From NCBI RefSeq assembly GCF_026167665.1, contig NZ_CP098740.1, positions 2,604,001-2,668,000 of the forward strand: 64,000 bases of DNA. The letters are read 5' to 3'. A model generated the notes under the pieces. The model worked only from the letters and a program-made list of their open reading frames with translations, was not told the origin of the DNA and did not search any database. Both the position numbers and the translations under genes were made by a program. Position 1 is the stretch's first letter. Each line of letters opens with the position of its first letter. Shown piece by piece: positions 36,313-44,943 of this stretch. This stretch comes from Streptomyces drozdowiczii. GTDB taxonomy: Bacteria; Actinomycetota; Actinomycetes; Streptomycetales; Streptomycetaceae.

Positions 36313-37269
36313 GTGGTGACCATGCCCACCACCCTCCCCGCATTCGCCGACGCGACGGCGTCCGACAGTGCGCTGCGCCGCTTCCTGCACGGGCTGCCCG
36401 GCGTCGACCCGGTCGGACTCGAAGCGCGCGCCGCAGCCCTCGGAACCAGGTCGATCAAGACGACGGCCAAGGCGTACGCCATCGACCTCGCCATCTCGAT
36501 GATCGACCTGACGACGCTCGAAGGCGCGGACACTCCCGGCAAGGTCCGGGCCCTCGCCGCCAAGGCCGTCAACCCCGACCCCACCGACCGCACGACCCCG
36601 CGCACCGCGGCCGTCTGCGTCTACCCCGACATGGCGGCCACCGCGGCCGCCGCCCTGGCCGGCTCCGGCGTGAAGGTGGCGTCCGTGGCGACGGCCTTCC
36701 CCGCCGGGCGCGCCGCGCTCGACGTGAAGCTCGCGGACGTCCGGGACGCCGTGGCGGCCGGGGCCGACGAGATCGACATGGTGATCGACCGGGGCGCCTT
36801 CCTGGCCGGCCGCTATCTGAAGGTGTACGAGGAGATCCTCGCCGTGAAGGCGGAGTGCGGGTCCGCCCGGCTCAAGGTGATCTTCGAGACCGGTGAGCTG
36901 TCCACGTACGACAACATCCGGCGGGCCTCCTGGCTCGGGATGCTGGCCGGCGCGGACTTCATCAAGACCTCGACCGGCAAGGTGGCGACGAACGCCACGC
37001 CCGCGAACACCCTGCTGATGCTGGAGGCGGTGCGCGACTTCCGCGCGCAGACCGGCGTCCAGGTCGGCGTGAAGCCGGCCGGCGGCATCCGCACCTCGAA
37101 GGACGCGGTCAAGTTCCTCGTGCTGGTCAACGAGACGGCGGGCGAGGACTGGCTGGACAACCACTGGTTCCGCTTCGGCGCCTCCAGCCTGCTGAACGAT
37201 CTGCTGATGCAGCGCCAGAAGCTCAGCACCGGCCGTTACTCCGGCCCCGATTACGTGACGGTGGACTGA
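36313..37269 (+). CDS. deoC: deoxyribose-phosphate aldolase
   Basis: Splits 2-deoxyribose-5-phosphate into glyceraldehyde-3-phosphate and acetaldehyde. 318 residues, TIM barrel. The Schiff-base lysine is in GADFIKTSTGK, the second catalytic lysine in VGVKPAGGIRT, and EIDMVIDRG is typical. Three possible starts lie together (GTG 36313, GTG 36316, ATG 36322) and none has a good ribosome binding site. It is followed after 5 bases by two aldehyde dehydrogenase genes that could oxidise the acetaldehyde formed. Confidence 0.95.
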   Translation: MVTMPTTLPAFADATASDSALRRFLHGLPGVDPVGLEARAAALGTRSIKTTAKAYAIDLAISMIDLTTLEGADTPGKVRALAAKAVNPDPTDRTTPRTAAVCVYPDMAATAAAALAGSGVKVASVATAFPAGRAALDVKLADVRDAVAAGADEIDMVIDRGAFLAGRYLKVYEEILAVKAECGSARLKVIFETGELSTYDNIRRASWLGMLAGADFIKTSTGKVATNATPANTLLMLEAVRDFRAQTGVQVGVKPAGGIRTSKDAVKFLVLVNETAGEDWLDNHWFRFGASSLLNDLLMQRQKLSTGRYSGPDYVTVD

Positions 37270-37274
37270 TACCC

Positions 37275-38714
37275 ATGGCATCCGCATTCGAGTACGCACC
37301 GGCGCCGGAGTCCCGCTCCGTCGTCGACATCGCCCCCTCGTACGGCCTGTTCATCGACGGTGAGTTCACCGACGCGGCCGACGGCAAGGTCTTCAAGACG
37401 GTCAGCCCGTCCACCGAGGAGGTGCTGTCCGAGGTCGCGCGGGCCGGCGCCGAGGACGTGGACCGGGCCGTGAAGGCGGCCCGCCGCGCGTTCGAGAAGT
37501 GGTCGGCGCTGCCCGGCTCCGAGCGCGCCAAGTACCTGTTCCGGATCGCCCGGATCATCCAGGAGCGCAGCCGCGAGCTGGCCGTCCTGGAGACCCTGGA
37601 CAACGGCAAGCCGATCAAGGAGACCCGCGACGCGGACCTCCCGCTGGTCGCGGCGCACTTCTTCTACTACGCGGGCTGGGCCGACAAGCTGGACCACGCG
37701 GGCTACGGCCCGAACCCGCGTCCGCTGGGCGTGGCAGGACAGGTCATCCCGTGGAACTTCCCGCTGCTGATGCTCGCGTGGAAGATCGCCCCGGCGCTCG
37801 CCACGGGCAACACGGTGGTCCTGAAGCCCGCCGAGACGACGCCCCTGTCGGCGCTGTTCTTCGCGGACATCTGCCGCCAGGCGGGCCTGCCCAAGGGTGT
37901 CGTCAACATCCTGACGGGGTACGGCGACGCGGGCCAGGCGCTCGTGGAGCACGGGGACGTCGACAAGGTCGCCTTCACCGGTTCGACCGCCGTCGGCAAG
38001 GCCATCGCCCGGAGCGTCGCGGGGACGGACAAGAAGGTCACGCTGGAGCTGGGCGGCAAGGGCGCCAACATCGTCTTCGACGACGCCCCGATCGACCAGG
38101 CCGTCGAGGGCATCGTCACCGGCATCTTCTTCAACCAGGGCCAGGTCTGCTGCGCGGGCTCCCGTCTCCTGGTGCAGGAGTCGGTCCAGGACGAGCTGCT
38201 GGACGCCCTGAAGCGCCGGCTGTCCACGCTGCGCCTCGGCGACCCGCTGGACAAGAACACGGACATCGGCGCCATCAACTCCGCCGAACAGCTGGCCCGG
38301 ATCACCGCACTCACGGAGACCGGCGAGGCGGAGGGCGCGGAGCGCTGGAGCGCCCCGTGCGAACTGCCGTCGGCCGGTTACTGGTTCGCCCCGACGCTCT
38401 TCACCAACGTCACCCAGGCGCACACCATCGCCCGCGACGAGATCTTCGGCCCGGTGCTCTCGGTGCTGTCGTTCCGTACGCCGGACGAGGCGGTCGCCAA
38501 GGCCAACAACAGCCAGTACGGCCTGTCGGCCGGCATCTGGACGGAGAAGGGCTCGCGCATCCTCGCGGTCGCGAACAAGCTCCGGGCGGGCGTCGTCTGG
38601 GCCAACACGTTCAACAAGTTCGACCCGACCTCGCCGTTCGGCGGTTACAAGGAGTCGGGCTACGGCCGCGAAGGCGGCCGTCACGGCCTGGAGGCGTACC
38701 TCGATGTCCGATAA
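37275..38714 (+). CDS. aldehyde dehydrogenase (catalytic member of a pair)
   Basis: 479 residues of the NAD(P)-dependent ALDH superfamily. Catalytic elements are intact: VIPWNFPLLM, FTGSTAVGKAI, the general base in LELGGKGAN and the nucleophile in GQVCCAGSRL. The C-terminus ends SPFGGYKESGYGREGGRHGLEAYLDVR. It is translationally linked to deoC (5-base gap) and overlaps the next ALDH gene by 11 bases. A role in acetaldehyde oxidation to acetate after DeoC follows from context. Confidence 0.93.
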   Translation: MASAFEYAPAPESRSVVDIAPSYGLFIDGEFTDAADGKVFKTVSPSTEEVLSEVARAGAEDVDRAVKAARRAFEKWSALPGSERAKYLFRIARIIQERSRELAVLETLDNGKPIKETRDADLPLVAAHFFYYAGWADKLDHAGYGPNPRPLGVAGQVIPWNFPLLMLAWKIAPALATGNTVVLKPAETTPLSALFFADICRQAGLPKGVVNILTGYGDAGQALVEHGDVDKVAFTGSTAVGKAIARSVAGTDKKVTLELGGKGANIVFDDAPIDQAVEGIVTGIFFNQGQVCCAGSRLLVQESVQDELLDALKRRLSTLRLGDPLDKNTDIGAINSAEQLARITALTETGEAEGAERWSAPCELPSAGYWFAPTLFTNVTQAHTIARDEIFGPVLSVLSFRTPDEAVAKANNSQYGLSAGIWTEKGSRILAVANKLRAGVVWANTFNKFDPTSPFGGYKESGYGREGGRHGLEAYLDVR

Positions 38715-39606
38715 CCGTCTGAGCGTCTTCAAGACCTACAAGCTGTACGTCGGGGGCAAGTTCCCCCGCTCCGAGAGCGGCCGGGTGTACGAGGTGACGG
38801 ACTCGAAGGGCAAGTGGCTGGCGAACGCGCCCCAGTCCTCCCGCAAGGACGCGCGCGACGCGGTCGTGGCCGCCCGCAAGGCGTTCGGCGGCTGGTCCGG
38901 CGCGACCGCGTACAACCGCGGCCAGATCCTCTACCGCGTCGCGGAGATGCTGGAGGGGCGCCGCGAGCAGTTCGTACGCGAGGTGGCCGAGGCGGAGGGC
39001 CTGTCGAAGTCCAAGGCGGCGGCCGTCGTGGACGCGGCGGTGGACCGCTGGGTCTGGTACGCGGGCTGGACGGACAAGATCGCCCAGATCGTGGGCGGCG
39101 CGAACCCGGTCGCGGGCCCGTTCTTCAACCTGTCGACGCCCGAACCGACCGGTGTGGTCGCGGTCCTGGCGCCGCAGGAGTCCTCGTTCCTCGGCCTGGT
39201 CTCGGTGATCGCCCCGGTGATCGCGGCCGGCAACACCGTGGTCGTGGTCGCCTCCGCGAAGTCCCCGCTGCCCGCCCTGTCGCTGGGCGAGGTGCTGGCC
39301 ACCTCGGACCTGCCGGGCGGTGTGGTCAACGTGCTGTCGGGGAAGACCGCGGAGATCGCCGCGCCGCTCGCCGCCCACCAGGACGTGAACGGCATCGACC
39401 TGACGGGGGCGGACGCGGAGCTGGCGAAGGAGCTGGAGATCGCGGCGGCGGACAACCTGAAGCGCGTTTCGCGTCCACAGGCTGTGGAAAGCGACGGCTA
39501 CGACTGGACCGCCGACCCGGGCACGCACCGCCTGACGGCGTTCCTGGAGACCAAGACGGTCTGGCACCCGACGGGCGCGCTGGGCGCGTCGGGCTCCTCG
39601 TACTGA
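38704..39606 (+). CDS. truncated ALDH-superfamily protein without catalytic residues
   Basis: 300 residues covering roughly the coenzyme-binding half of an ALDH (YVGGKFPRSESGRVYEV, ATAYNRGQILYRVAEMLE, VAVLAPQESSFLGLVSVIAPVIAAGNTVV). It contains no cysteine at all, and the LELGGK glutamate segment is replaced by DLTGADAELAKELEIAAAD, so it cannot be an ordinary ALDH. The 11-base overlap with the active gene argues for a subunit partnership. Together the two products (779 residues) match the layout of ALDH16, which has a full and a degenerate ALDH domain in one chain. Confidence 0.88.
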   Translation: MSDNRLSVFKTYKLYVGGKFPRSESGRVYEVTDSKGKWLANAPQSSRKDARDAVVAARKAFGGWSGATAYNRGQILYRVAEMLEGRREQFVREVAEAEGLSKSKAAAVVDAAVDRWVWYAGWTDKIAQIVGGANPVAGPFFNLSTPEPTGVVAVLAPQESSFLGLVSVIAPVIAAGNTVVVVASAKSPLPALSLGEVLATSDLPGGVVNVLSGKTAEIAAPLAAHQDVNGIDLTGADAELAKELEIAAADNLKRVSRPQAVESDGYDWTADPGTHRLTAFLETKTVWHPTGALGASGSSY

Positions 39607-39631
39607 CCGCACCCGGCTGGACGTAACGGAC

Positions 39632-39671
39632 ACGGCCCGTTTCCCGGAGGCGCCTCCGGGGAACGGGCCGT
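39632..39671. terminator. hairpin terminator after the ALDH pair
   Basis: 19-bp arms ACGGCCCGTTTCCCGGAGG / CCTCCGGGGAACGGGCCGT (one G-T pair), 2-nt gap, between convergent genes. Confidence 0.75.
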
Positions 39672-39689
39672 CCCGCTGCCCGCGGAAAC

Positions 39690-40106
39690 TCAGCCGCGCA
39701 GCCCCTCCACGACCGGGCCCACGACGGGCAGGTCCTTGATGGCGCCGCCGCTCGTCAGCGGGTCGGTGACCAGCGCGGTGGAGAGCGGCTTGAAGTCGGC
39801 GACCTGGGTGCCCACCGCGTTGTCCAGCGGGTCCGTGCCGGTGCCGGCCAGCGGGTCGAGCCGCAGGTGGGTGACGGGCGCGACGCTGTGCTCCAGCGAC
39901 TGCCCGAGCGCCCCGGTGACCGCGCCCCCGGCCGCCTCGGTGGCCTCCGCGAGGCCGACGTCGGCCCCGGTCTCCTGGACGACGGGCAGCGGGGCGGCCT
40001 GCGCCGCCGCACCCCCCGCGCCGAGCGCGGCGCCGACCGCGGTGACGGTCAGACCTGCGCGCAGCAGGGTGCGGCGCCGGGACTTGGAAAGTGCGTGACG
40101 TGCCAT
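39690..40106 (-). CDS. secreted hypothetical protein
   Basis: 138 residues. Signal peptide with twin basic start (SKSRRRTLLRAGLTVTAVGAALGAGGAAAQA, predicted cleavage after AQA; RRR rather than a full twin-arginine motif). The mature part is Ala/Val/Gly/Asp-rich with no cysteine. It resembles the exported protein at 45910-46224 in composition (ATEAAGGAVTGAL versus ATSVLPVAGAVADA; both carry a VxDPL or QDTADQLL stretch), suggesting one loose family. The ATG follows GGTGGG. Confidence 0.75.
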   Translation of the reverse strand: MARHALSKSRRRTLLRAGLTVTAVGAALGAGGAAAQAAPLPVVQETGADVGLAEATEAAGGAVTGALGQSLEHSVAPVTHLRLDPLAGTGTDPLDNAVGTQVADFKPLSTALVTDPLTSGGAIKDLPVVGPVVEGLRG

Positions 40107-40246
40107 GGATTTCCCACCTGATCGGGATGATCGGACCATCGGCCGGGTAATCGACCGAACGCACAGAGTAGTTGAGGTGTGATGAGCGATACCAACAGGA
40201 CCTCCGGGGGTCCCTTGTTCGGGTCAATGCCTCACACTGGTGTCCC

Positions 40247-40891
40247 GTGAGTTCCCAAGCGCTTTCGACCCGCGTCGTCCTCCTGACGGGCCCCTCCGGC
40301 TCCGGCAAGTCGTCCCTCGCCGCCCGCACCGGCCTCCCGGTGCTGCGCCTCGACGACTTCTACAAGGAAGCCGACGACCCCACCCTGCCGCTCGTCGCCG
40401 GCAGCACGGACATCGACTGGGACTCCCCGGCCTCCTGGGACGCCGACGCCGCCGTCACCGCGATCACGGAACTCTGCCGGACCGGCCGCACCGACGTCCC
40501 GGTGTACGACATCTCCACCAGCTCCCGCACCGGCCACGAGGTCCAGCACATCGGGCGCACCCCGCTCTTCGTGGCCGAGGGCATCTTCGCGGCCGACATC
40601 ATCGACCGCTGCCAGTCCCTGGGCCTCCTGGCCGACGCCCTCTGCCTGCGCGGCCGCCCCTCCACGACCTTCCGCCGCCGCCTCCTCCGCGACCTCCGCG
40701 AGGGCCGCAAGTCGGTCCCGTTCCTGCTCCGTCGTGGCTGGCGCCTGATGCGTACGGAACGCCGCATCGTGGCCCGCCATGTCGCGCTGGGCGCGCACGC
40801 GTGCGCGAAACAGGAAGCGCTGGGCCGCCTGGCGGCGGCCGCGGCGGGCCGATGCAGGACGCCGGCACATTCAAGCCCCTCCGGCGATTGA
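40247..40891 (+). CDS. uridine kinase-like P-loop kinase
   Basis: 214 residues. Walker A GPSGSGKSSLA, then LRLDDFYKEADDPTLP and DIDWDSPASWD, the uridine kinase pattern, followed by PVYDISTSSRTG and LFVAEGIFAADII. Phosphorylation of uridine/cytidine is the best guess and fits the surrounding nucleoside genes. The last residues, TPAHSSPSGD, and the stop lie within a dispersed repeat copy, so the native C-terminus seems to have been replaced. GTG start at 40247. Confidence 0.8.
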   Translation: MSSQALSTRVVLLTGPSGSGKSSLAARTGLPVLRLDDFYKEADDPTLPLVAGSTDIDWDSPASWDADAAVTAITELCRTGRTDVPVYDISTSSRTGHEVQHIGRTPLFVAEGIFAADIIDRCQSLGLLADALCLRGRPSTTFRRRLLRDLREGRKSVPFLLRRGWRLMRTERRIVARHVALGAHACAKQEALGRLAAAAAGRCRTPAHSSPSGD

Positions 40892-40922
40892 GGAGCGGGG
40901 GCCCGGGGGCAGAGCCCCCGAA
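40868..40922. repeat. dispersed CGGCGATTGAGGAGCGGGG repeat, copy 5
   Basis: TTCAAGCCCCTCCGGCGATT then GAGGAGCGGGGGCCCGGGGG and an AGAGCCCCCG arm. It holds the stop codon of the uridine kinase-like gene. Confidence 0.75.
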
Positions 40923-41081
40923 ACGCACCGCGGGGCCGGACAGGACCCCCCGGCCCGTCCGACCCCGCAGCTTCCCCGTATCCCCCGAGATACCCCCGTA
41001 TCCCTCGGGCCCCCGTTATTTCCCCCGTTACAACACCACCGCGTCCCCCGACGCGGCAGCGCGCCCCCGTTCCCCCAGCCT

Positions 41082-41828
41082 TCAGGCCACCAGCTCGCCG
41101 AAGGACTCCTCCTCGTCACGGCCGAAGCTGAGGACCTCGTCCTCGCGCAGCCGGCGGAGCGACCGCCAGATGCTCGACTTCACCGTGCCGACACTGATGT
41201 CGAGGATCGACGCGATCTCTGGGTCCGTACGACCCTCGTAGTACCGCAGGACGAGCATCGTGCGCTGCAACTCGGGAAGGCGCGCCAGCGCCTGCCAGAG
41301 CACGGCGCGCAGCTCCGTACCGCGCATCGCGTCCGTGTCGCCCGCCGTCTCCGGCAGCTCCTCGGTCGGGTATTCGTTCAGCTTGCGCCTGCGCCAGGCG
41401 CTGATGTGCAGATTGGTCATCGTGCGGCGCAGATAACCGCCGACAGCGGCCTTGTCGCTGATGCGGTCCCAGGCCCGGTACGTCGAGAAGAGGGCGCTCT
41501 GGAGCAGGTCCTCGGCCTCGAACCGGTCACCGGTCAAGTGGTAGGCGGTCGCGTACAGGGAGGCGCGGCGCTCCCGGACATAGGCCGTGAACGCCGCTTC
41601 GGCGTCCCCGGACCGCTCCGGTGACTTCCGCTCCCCCGAGTCCTCCCCGTACGCGCTTCCCCCGTTGCCCCCCGCGTCAACCACCGTCATGAATGACGTG
41701 TGCTGACGCCCGGCGCCTCGAACGCACCCCCGTCCGTTCACTGCGGCGCCGGACTTCTCGGTGCTCCGCCCGACATCGTGGAGACGCGTGACAACTGCGC
41801 TTGCGTTGATGCTGTGAGTTGCGTTCAT
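41082..41828 (-). CDS. sigQ: ECF sigma factor SigQ
   Basis: SigE-family ECF sigma factor, divergent from afsQ1 as in S. coelicolor, where SigQ and AfsQ1/Q2 jointly tune antibiotic production under nitrogen excess. Region 2 is visible in LYATAYHLTGDRFEAEDLLQ and YRAWDRI, region 4 in ALARLPELQRTMLVLRYYEG and ILDISVGTVKSSIWRSLRRL. 248 residues from the ATG at 41828, preceded by GGGGGG; a shorter start at 41690 has no ribosome binding site. An AfsQ1-type box lies upstream at 41912-41927. Confidence 0.9.
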   Translation of the reverse strand: MNATHSINASAVVTRLHDVGRSTEKSGAAVNGRGCVRGAGRQHTSFMTVVDAGGNGGSAYGEDSGERKSPERSGDAEAAFTAYVRERRASLYATAYHLTGDRFEAEDLLQSALFSTYRAWDRISDKAAVGGYLRRTMTNLHISAWRRRKLNEYPTEELPETAGDTDAMRGTELRAVLWQALARLPELQRTMLVLRYYEGRTDPEIASILDISVGTVKSSIWRSLRRLREDEVLSFGRDEEESFGELVA

Positions 41829-41911
41829 CTCGCGCCCCCCATCGGTGGAGTCCGTCCGTTCCTTGTGCCAACGAGCTTGCCGGGGCAGTTTCATGGCGCT
41901 GTCCGCCGACT

Positions 41912-41927
41912 GTCACAGGGCTGTCAC
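41912..41927. promoter_or_regulatory. AfsQ1 box (GTCAC-N6-GTCAC)
   Basis: GTCACAGGGCTGTCAC exactly fits the published AfsQ1 pattern GTnAC-n6-GTnAC and lies in the 211-base region between sigQ and afsQ1, where AfsQ1 is known to act on sigQ. Confidence 0.85.
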
Positions 41928-42039
41928 AGGGCCCGGCGGGGTCATGAATCCGTGCTTCCGGATGCATGAGGGACGTATGGGGCACGCATCAGGGGGACCA
42001 ACTGTCGAACTGGCGCGGCCCATGGGTCAGAATGACCAA

Positions 42040-42717
42040 GTGCCTTTCCTGTTGCTGATCGAGGACGACGACGCCATCCGCACGGCCCTCGAACTCTCGC
42101 TGTCACGCCAGGGCCACCGTGTGGCCACCGCGGCGACGGGAGAGGACGGCCTCAACCTGCTGCGCGAGCAGCGCCCCGACCTGGTCGTGCTGGATGTGAT
42201 GCTGCCCGGGATCGACGGTTTCGAGGTGTGCCGGCGCATCCGCCGCACCGACCAGCTGCCGATCATCCTGCTGACCGCCCGCAGCGACGACATCGACGTC
42301 GTGGTGGGCCTGGAGTCCGGCGCCGACGACTACGTGGTCAAGCCCGTGCAGGGCCGGGTGCTCGACGCCCGTATCCGCGCCGTGCTGCGCCGAGGGGAAC
42401 GGGAGTCGACCGACTCCGCGACCTTCGGGAACGTGGTGATCGACCGCTCCGCCATGACCGTCACCAAGAACGGCGAGGACCTGCAGCTCACGCCGACCGA
42501 GCTGCGCCTCCTGCTCGAACTGAGCCGCCGGCCCGGCCAGGCCCTGTCCCGGCAGCAGCTCCTGCGCCTGGTCTGGGAGCACGACTACCTGGGCGACTCC
42601 CGGCTGGTCGACGCCTGTGTCCAGCGGCTGCGCGCCAAGGTGGAGGACGTACCGTCCTCGCCGACCCTGATCCGTACCGTACGGGGCGTGGGTTACCGGC
42701 TGGACTCGCCGCAGTGA
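42040..42717 (+). CDS. afsQ1: response regulator AfsQ1
   Basis: OmpR-family response regulator, 225 residues, the same length as S. coelicolor AfsQ1. Receiver domain with acidic pocket LLIEDDDA, phospho-acceptor Asp52 in VVLDVMLPG and LLTAR, then the winged helix (LTPTELRLLLELSRRPGQ, DACVQRLRAKVE, RTVRGVGYRL). Controls antibiotic biosynthesis genes and sigQ with its kinase AfsQ2. The GTG at 42040 is the conserved start, though it lacks a clear Shine-Dalgarno; ATG 42022 is an alternative. Its stop overlaps the afsQ2 start (GTGA). Confidence 0.95.
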   Translation: MPFLLLIEDDDAIRTALELSLSRQGHRVATAATGEDGLNLLREQRPDLVVLDVMLPGIDGFEVCRRIRRTDQLPIILLTARSDDIDVVVGLESGADDYVVKPVQGRVLDARIRAVLRRGERESTDSATFGNVVIDRSAMTVTKNGEDLQLTPTELRLLLELSRRPGQALSRQQLLRLVWEHDYLGDSRLVDACVQRLRAKVEDVPSSPTLIRTVRGVGYRLDSPQ

Positions 42718-44255
42718 GCACGGCTGTGCGGCGGGGCCTGCGCGCCGGGCTCCGCTGGACCAGCCTGCGCCTGCGGCTCGTCATCGTCTTCGGCCTCGTC
42801 GCGCTGACCGCGGCGGTCTCGGCCTCCGGCATCGCGTACTGGCTCAACCGCGAGGCCGTGCTGACGCGTACGCAGGACGCGGCGCTCGGGGACTTCCGCC
42901 AGGAGATGCAGACCCGGGCCGCCTCGCTGCCGCTGCGCCCCAGCAAGGAGGACCTCCAGACGGCCGCCGTGCAGATGGCGAGCAGCAGCCCCGGCTACAG
43001 CGTGCTCCTGATCGACGAGCGCGACCCGGGCAAGCCCATCGTCGGCAACAGCGACCTCGACACCTTCACCCGCGACAACGTACCGCTGTCGTTGCAGGAG
43101 CAGGTGGACCGCAAGCAGCCGGTCAAGGCGGGCAACAAGTACGAGTACCACCTGTTCTGGCAGCGCACCTCGATACGCGGCACGCCGTATCTCGTCGCCG
43201 GTACGAAGATCATCGGCGGCGGGCCGACCGGCTACATGCTGAAGTCGCTCGACCAGGAGCGGCAGGACCTCAGCTCGCTCGCCTGGTCGCTCGGGATCGC
43301 CACCGCGCTCGCGCTGGTCGGCTCGGCGCTGCTCGCGCAGGCGGCGGCCACCACCGTGCTGCGGCCGGTGCAGCGGCTCGGGGACGCGGCCCGCAAGCTC
43401 GGCGAGGGCAAGCTCGACACCCGGCTCGTGGTGTCCGGCACCGATGAACTCGCGGACCTGTCGCGGACGTTCAACCGGACCGCCAGCTCGCTGGAGAAGA
43501 AGGTCGCGGACATGAGCGCCCGCGAGGAGGCCAGCCGCCGCTTCGTCGCCGACATGTCGCACGAACTGCGTACGCCGCTGACCGCCCTCACCGCGGTCAC
43601 GGAGGTGCTGGAGGACGAGGTCGACAGCCTCGACCCGATGATCGCCCCCGCGGTGAACCTGGTGGTCAGCGAGACCCGTCGGCTGAACGACCTGGTGGAG
43701 AACCTGATGGAGGTGACCCGCTTCGACGCGGGCACCGCCCGCCTCGTCCTGGACGACGTGGACGTCGCCGACCAGGTGACCGCCTGCATCGACGCCCGCG
43801 CCTGGCTGGACGCCGTCGAACTGGACGCCGAGCGCGGCATGATGGTCCGCCTCGATCCGCGCCGGCTCGACGTGATCCTGGCCAACCTGATCGGCAACGC
43901 GCTCAAGCACGGCGGTTCGCCGGTACGGGTCTCGGTGCGCATCGAGGGCGAGGAGCTGGTCATCGAGGTCCGGGACCACGGCCCCGGCATCCCCGAGGAC
44001 GTCCTGCCGCACGTCTTCGACCGGTTCTACAAGGCGAGCGCGTCCAGGCCGCGTTCGGACGGCAGCGGGCTCGGGCTCTCCATCGCCATGGAGAACGCGC
44101 ACATCCACAACGGCGACATCACCGCCCGCAACTCCCCCGACGGCGACGGCGCGATCTTCGTGCTGCGCCTGCCGCGCGACCCCGGGGCGCCGAGCCGTAC
44201 CGCCGGGGATCACGACGCACCGATACCGGACCACCAGGAGGACGACGCGACGTGA
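42714..44255 (+). CDS. afsQ2: sensor histidine kinase AfsQ2
   Basis: 513 residues. First span at about 21-43 (RLVIVFGLVALTAAVSASGIAYW), an extracytoplasmic sensor of about 140 residues, second span near 190-212, then HAMP, a dimerisation domain with phospho-acceptor His283 in MSHELRTPLT, and an ATPase domain (NLIGNALKHGG, DHGPGIP, GSGLGLSIA). It phosphorylates AfsQ1 and is co-translated with it through a 4-base overlap. A further 4-base overlap links it to the lipoprotein gene. Confidence 0.95.
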   Translation: MSTAVRRGLRAGLRWTSLRLRLVIVFGLVALTAAVSASGIAYWLNREAVLTRTQDAALGDFRQEMQTRAASLPLRPSKEDLQTAAVQMASSSPGYSVLLIDERDPGKPIVGNSDLDTFTRDNVPLSLQEQVDRKQPVKAGNKYEYHLFWQRTSIRGTPYLVAGTKIIGGGPTGYMLKSLDQERQDLSSLAWSLGIATALALVGSALLAQAAATTVLRPVQRLGDAARKLGEGKLDTRLVVSGTDELADLSRTFNRTASSLEKKVADMSAREEASRRFVADMSHELRTPLTALTAVTEVLEDEVDSLDPMIAPAVNLVVSETRRLNDLVENLMEVTRFDAGTARLVLDDVDVADQVTACIDARAWLDAVELDAERGMMVRLDPRRLDVILANLIGNALKHGGSPVRVSVRIEGEELVIEVRDHGPGIPEDVLPHVFDRFYKASASRPRSDGSGLGLSIAMENAHIHNGDITARNSPDGDGAIFVLRLPRDPGAPSRTAGDHDAPIPDHQEDDAT

Positions 44256-44863
44256 GGCGCAGCGAAAGCCGGGGACACCGAACCGCCGCCGCCCTGGCAG
44301 GTGCCGCACTCTGTGCCGTACTGGCGGCGGGCTGCGGCATCCGTACGACCTCGGTGCCGGTGGACGCCGGTGCCGCCCCGTCCCGGGTGCCGTGCGCGAT
44401 GCCCGCCGAGGACGCCGCGGCCGAGGCCGGGCGGGGCATCCCCGTGCAGGTGTACCTGGTCTGCGCCTCGCAGCTGGTGACGGTGGACCGGGCGGTGCAG
44501 GTCCAGGAGGCCAAGTCGGACCGGCTGGCGGTCGCCACGGAGCTGCTGGACGAGTTGCGCAAGCAGCCCACGGCGGACGAACGGCAGGCGGGCTTCTCCA
44601 CCGACGTCCCCGCGACGCTCCGCGTCTTCGGACCCCGCTTCGGCGACGCGAAGAGCGCGCTGCGGCTCAACGAGCAGCCGGAGGACCTGCCGGCCGAGGC
44701 CCTGGCCCAGGTCGTCTGCACCTTCGCGGACAGCGAGGCCCTGTCCACCGGCGACACGGTGACGCTGGGCGGTCCCGGCGACTACCCGGCCCACGGCTAC
44801 CTGTGCACGGCGGAGACGAAGGCGAGCCCCAAGGCGGTGCCGAGCACGGTGGGGGTGCCGTAG
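44252..44863 (+). CDS. lipoprotein of the afsQ operon
   Basis: 203 residues. The signal peptide ends in a lipobox LAAGC with the cysteine at residue 28 (AALCAVLAAGCGIRTT). The mature protein contains a GerM/LpqB-like stretch (VPVQVYLVCASQLVTVDR, AVATELLDELRKQPTADERQAGFST). The GTG start overlaps the afsQ2 stop (GTGA), so it is made with the kinase. A role as an accessory sensor for AfsQ2 is suggested by position only. Confidence 0.85.
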   Translation: MRRSESRGHRTAAALAGAALCAVLAAGCGIRTTSVPVDAGAAPSRVPCAMPAEDAAAEAGRGIPVQVYLVCASQLVTVDRAVQVQEAKSDRLAVATELLDELRKQPTADERQAGFSTDVPATLRVFGPRFGDAKSALRLNEQPEDLPAEALAQVVCTFADSEALSTGDTVTLGGPGDYPAHGYLCTAETKASPKAVPSTVGVP

Positions 44864-44943
44864 GGCGCCCTGGGCCCCTTCGTGAGGCAGGTCTCCCCGG
44901 GTCCGGCGGAACCGATCCGGCCGCCGCCCGCGTCTAGGGCTTC

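Noticed and set aside
32912..36343. Minus-strand open frame of 1,143 codons
   Set aside because: It lies opposite deoD, the mutase and neighbouring genes; the sequence is repetitive Arg/Gly/Ala of the kind produced by reading GC-rich genes backwards, with no domain.
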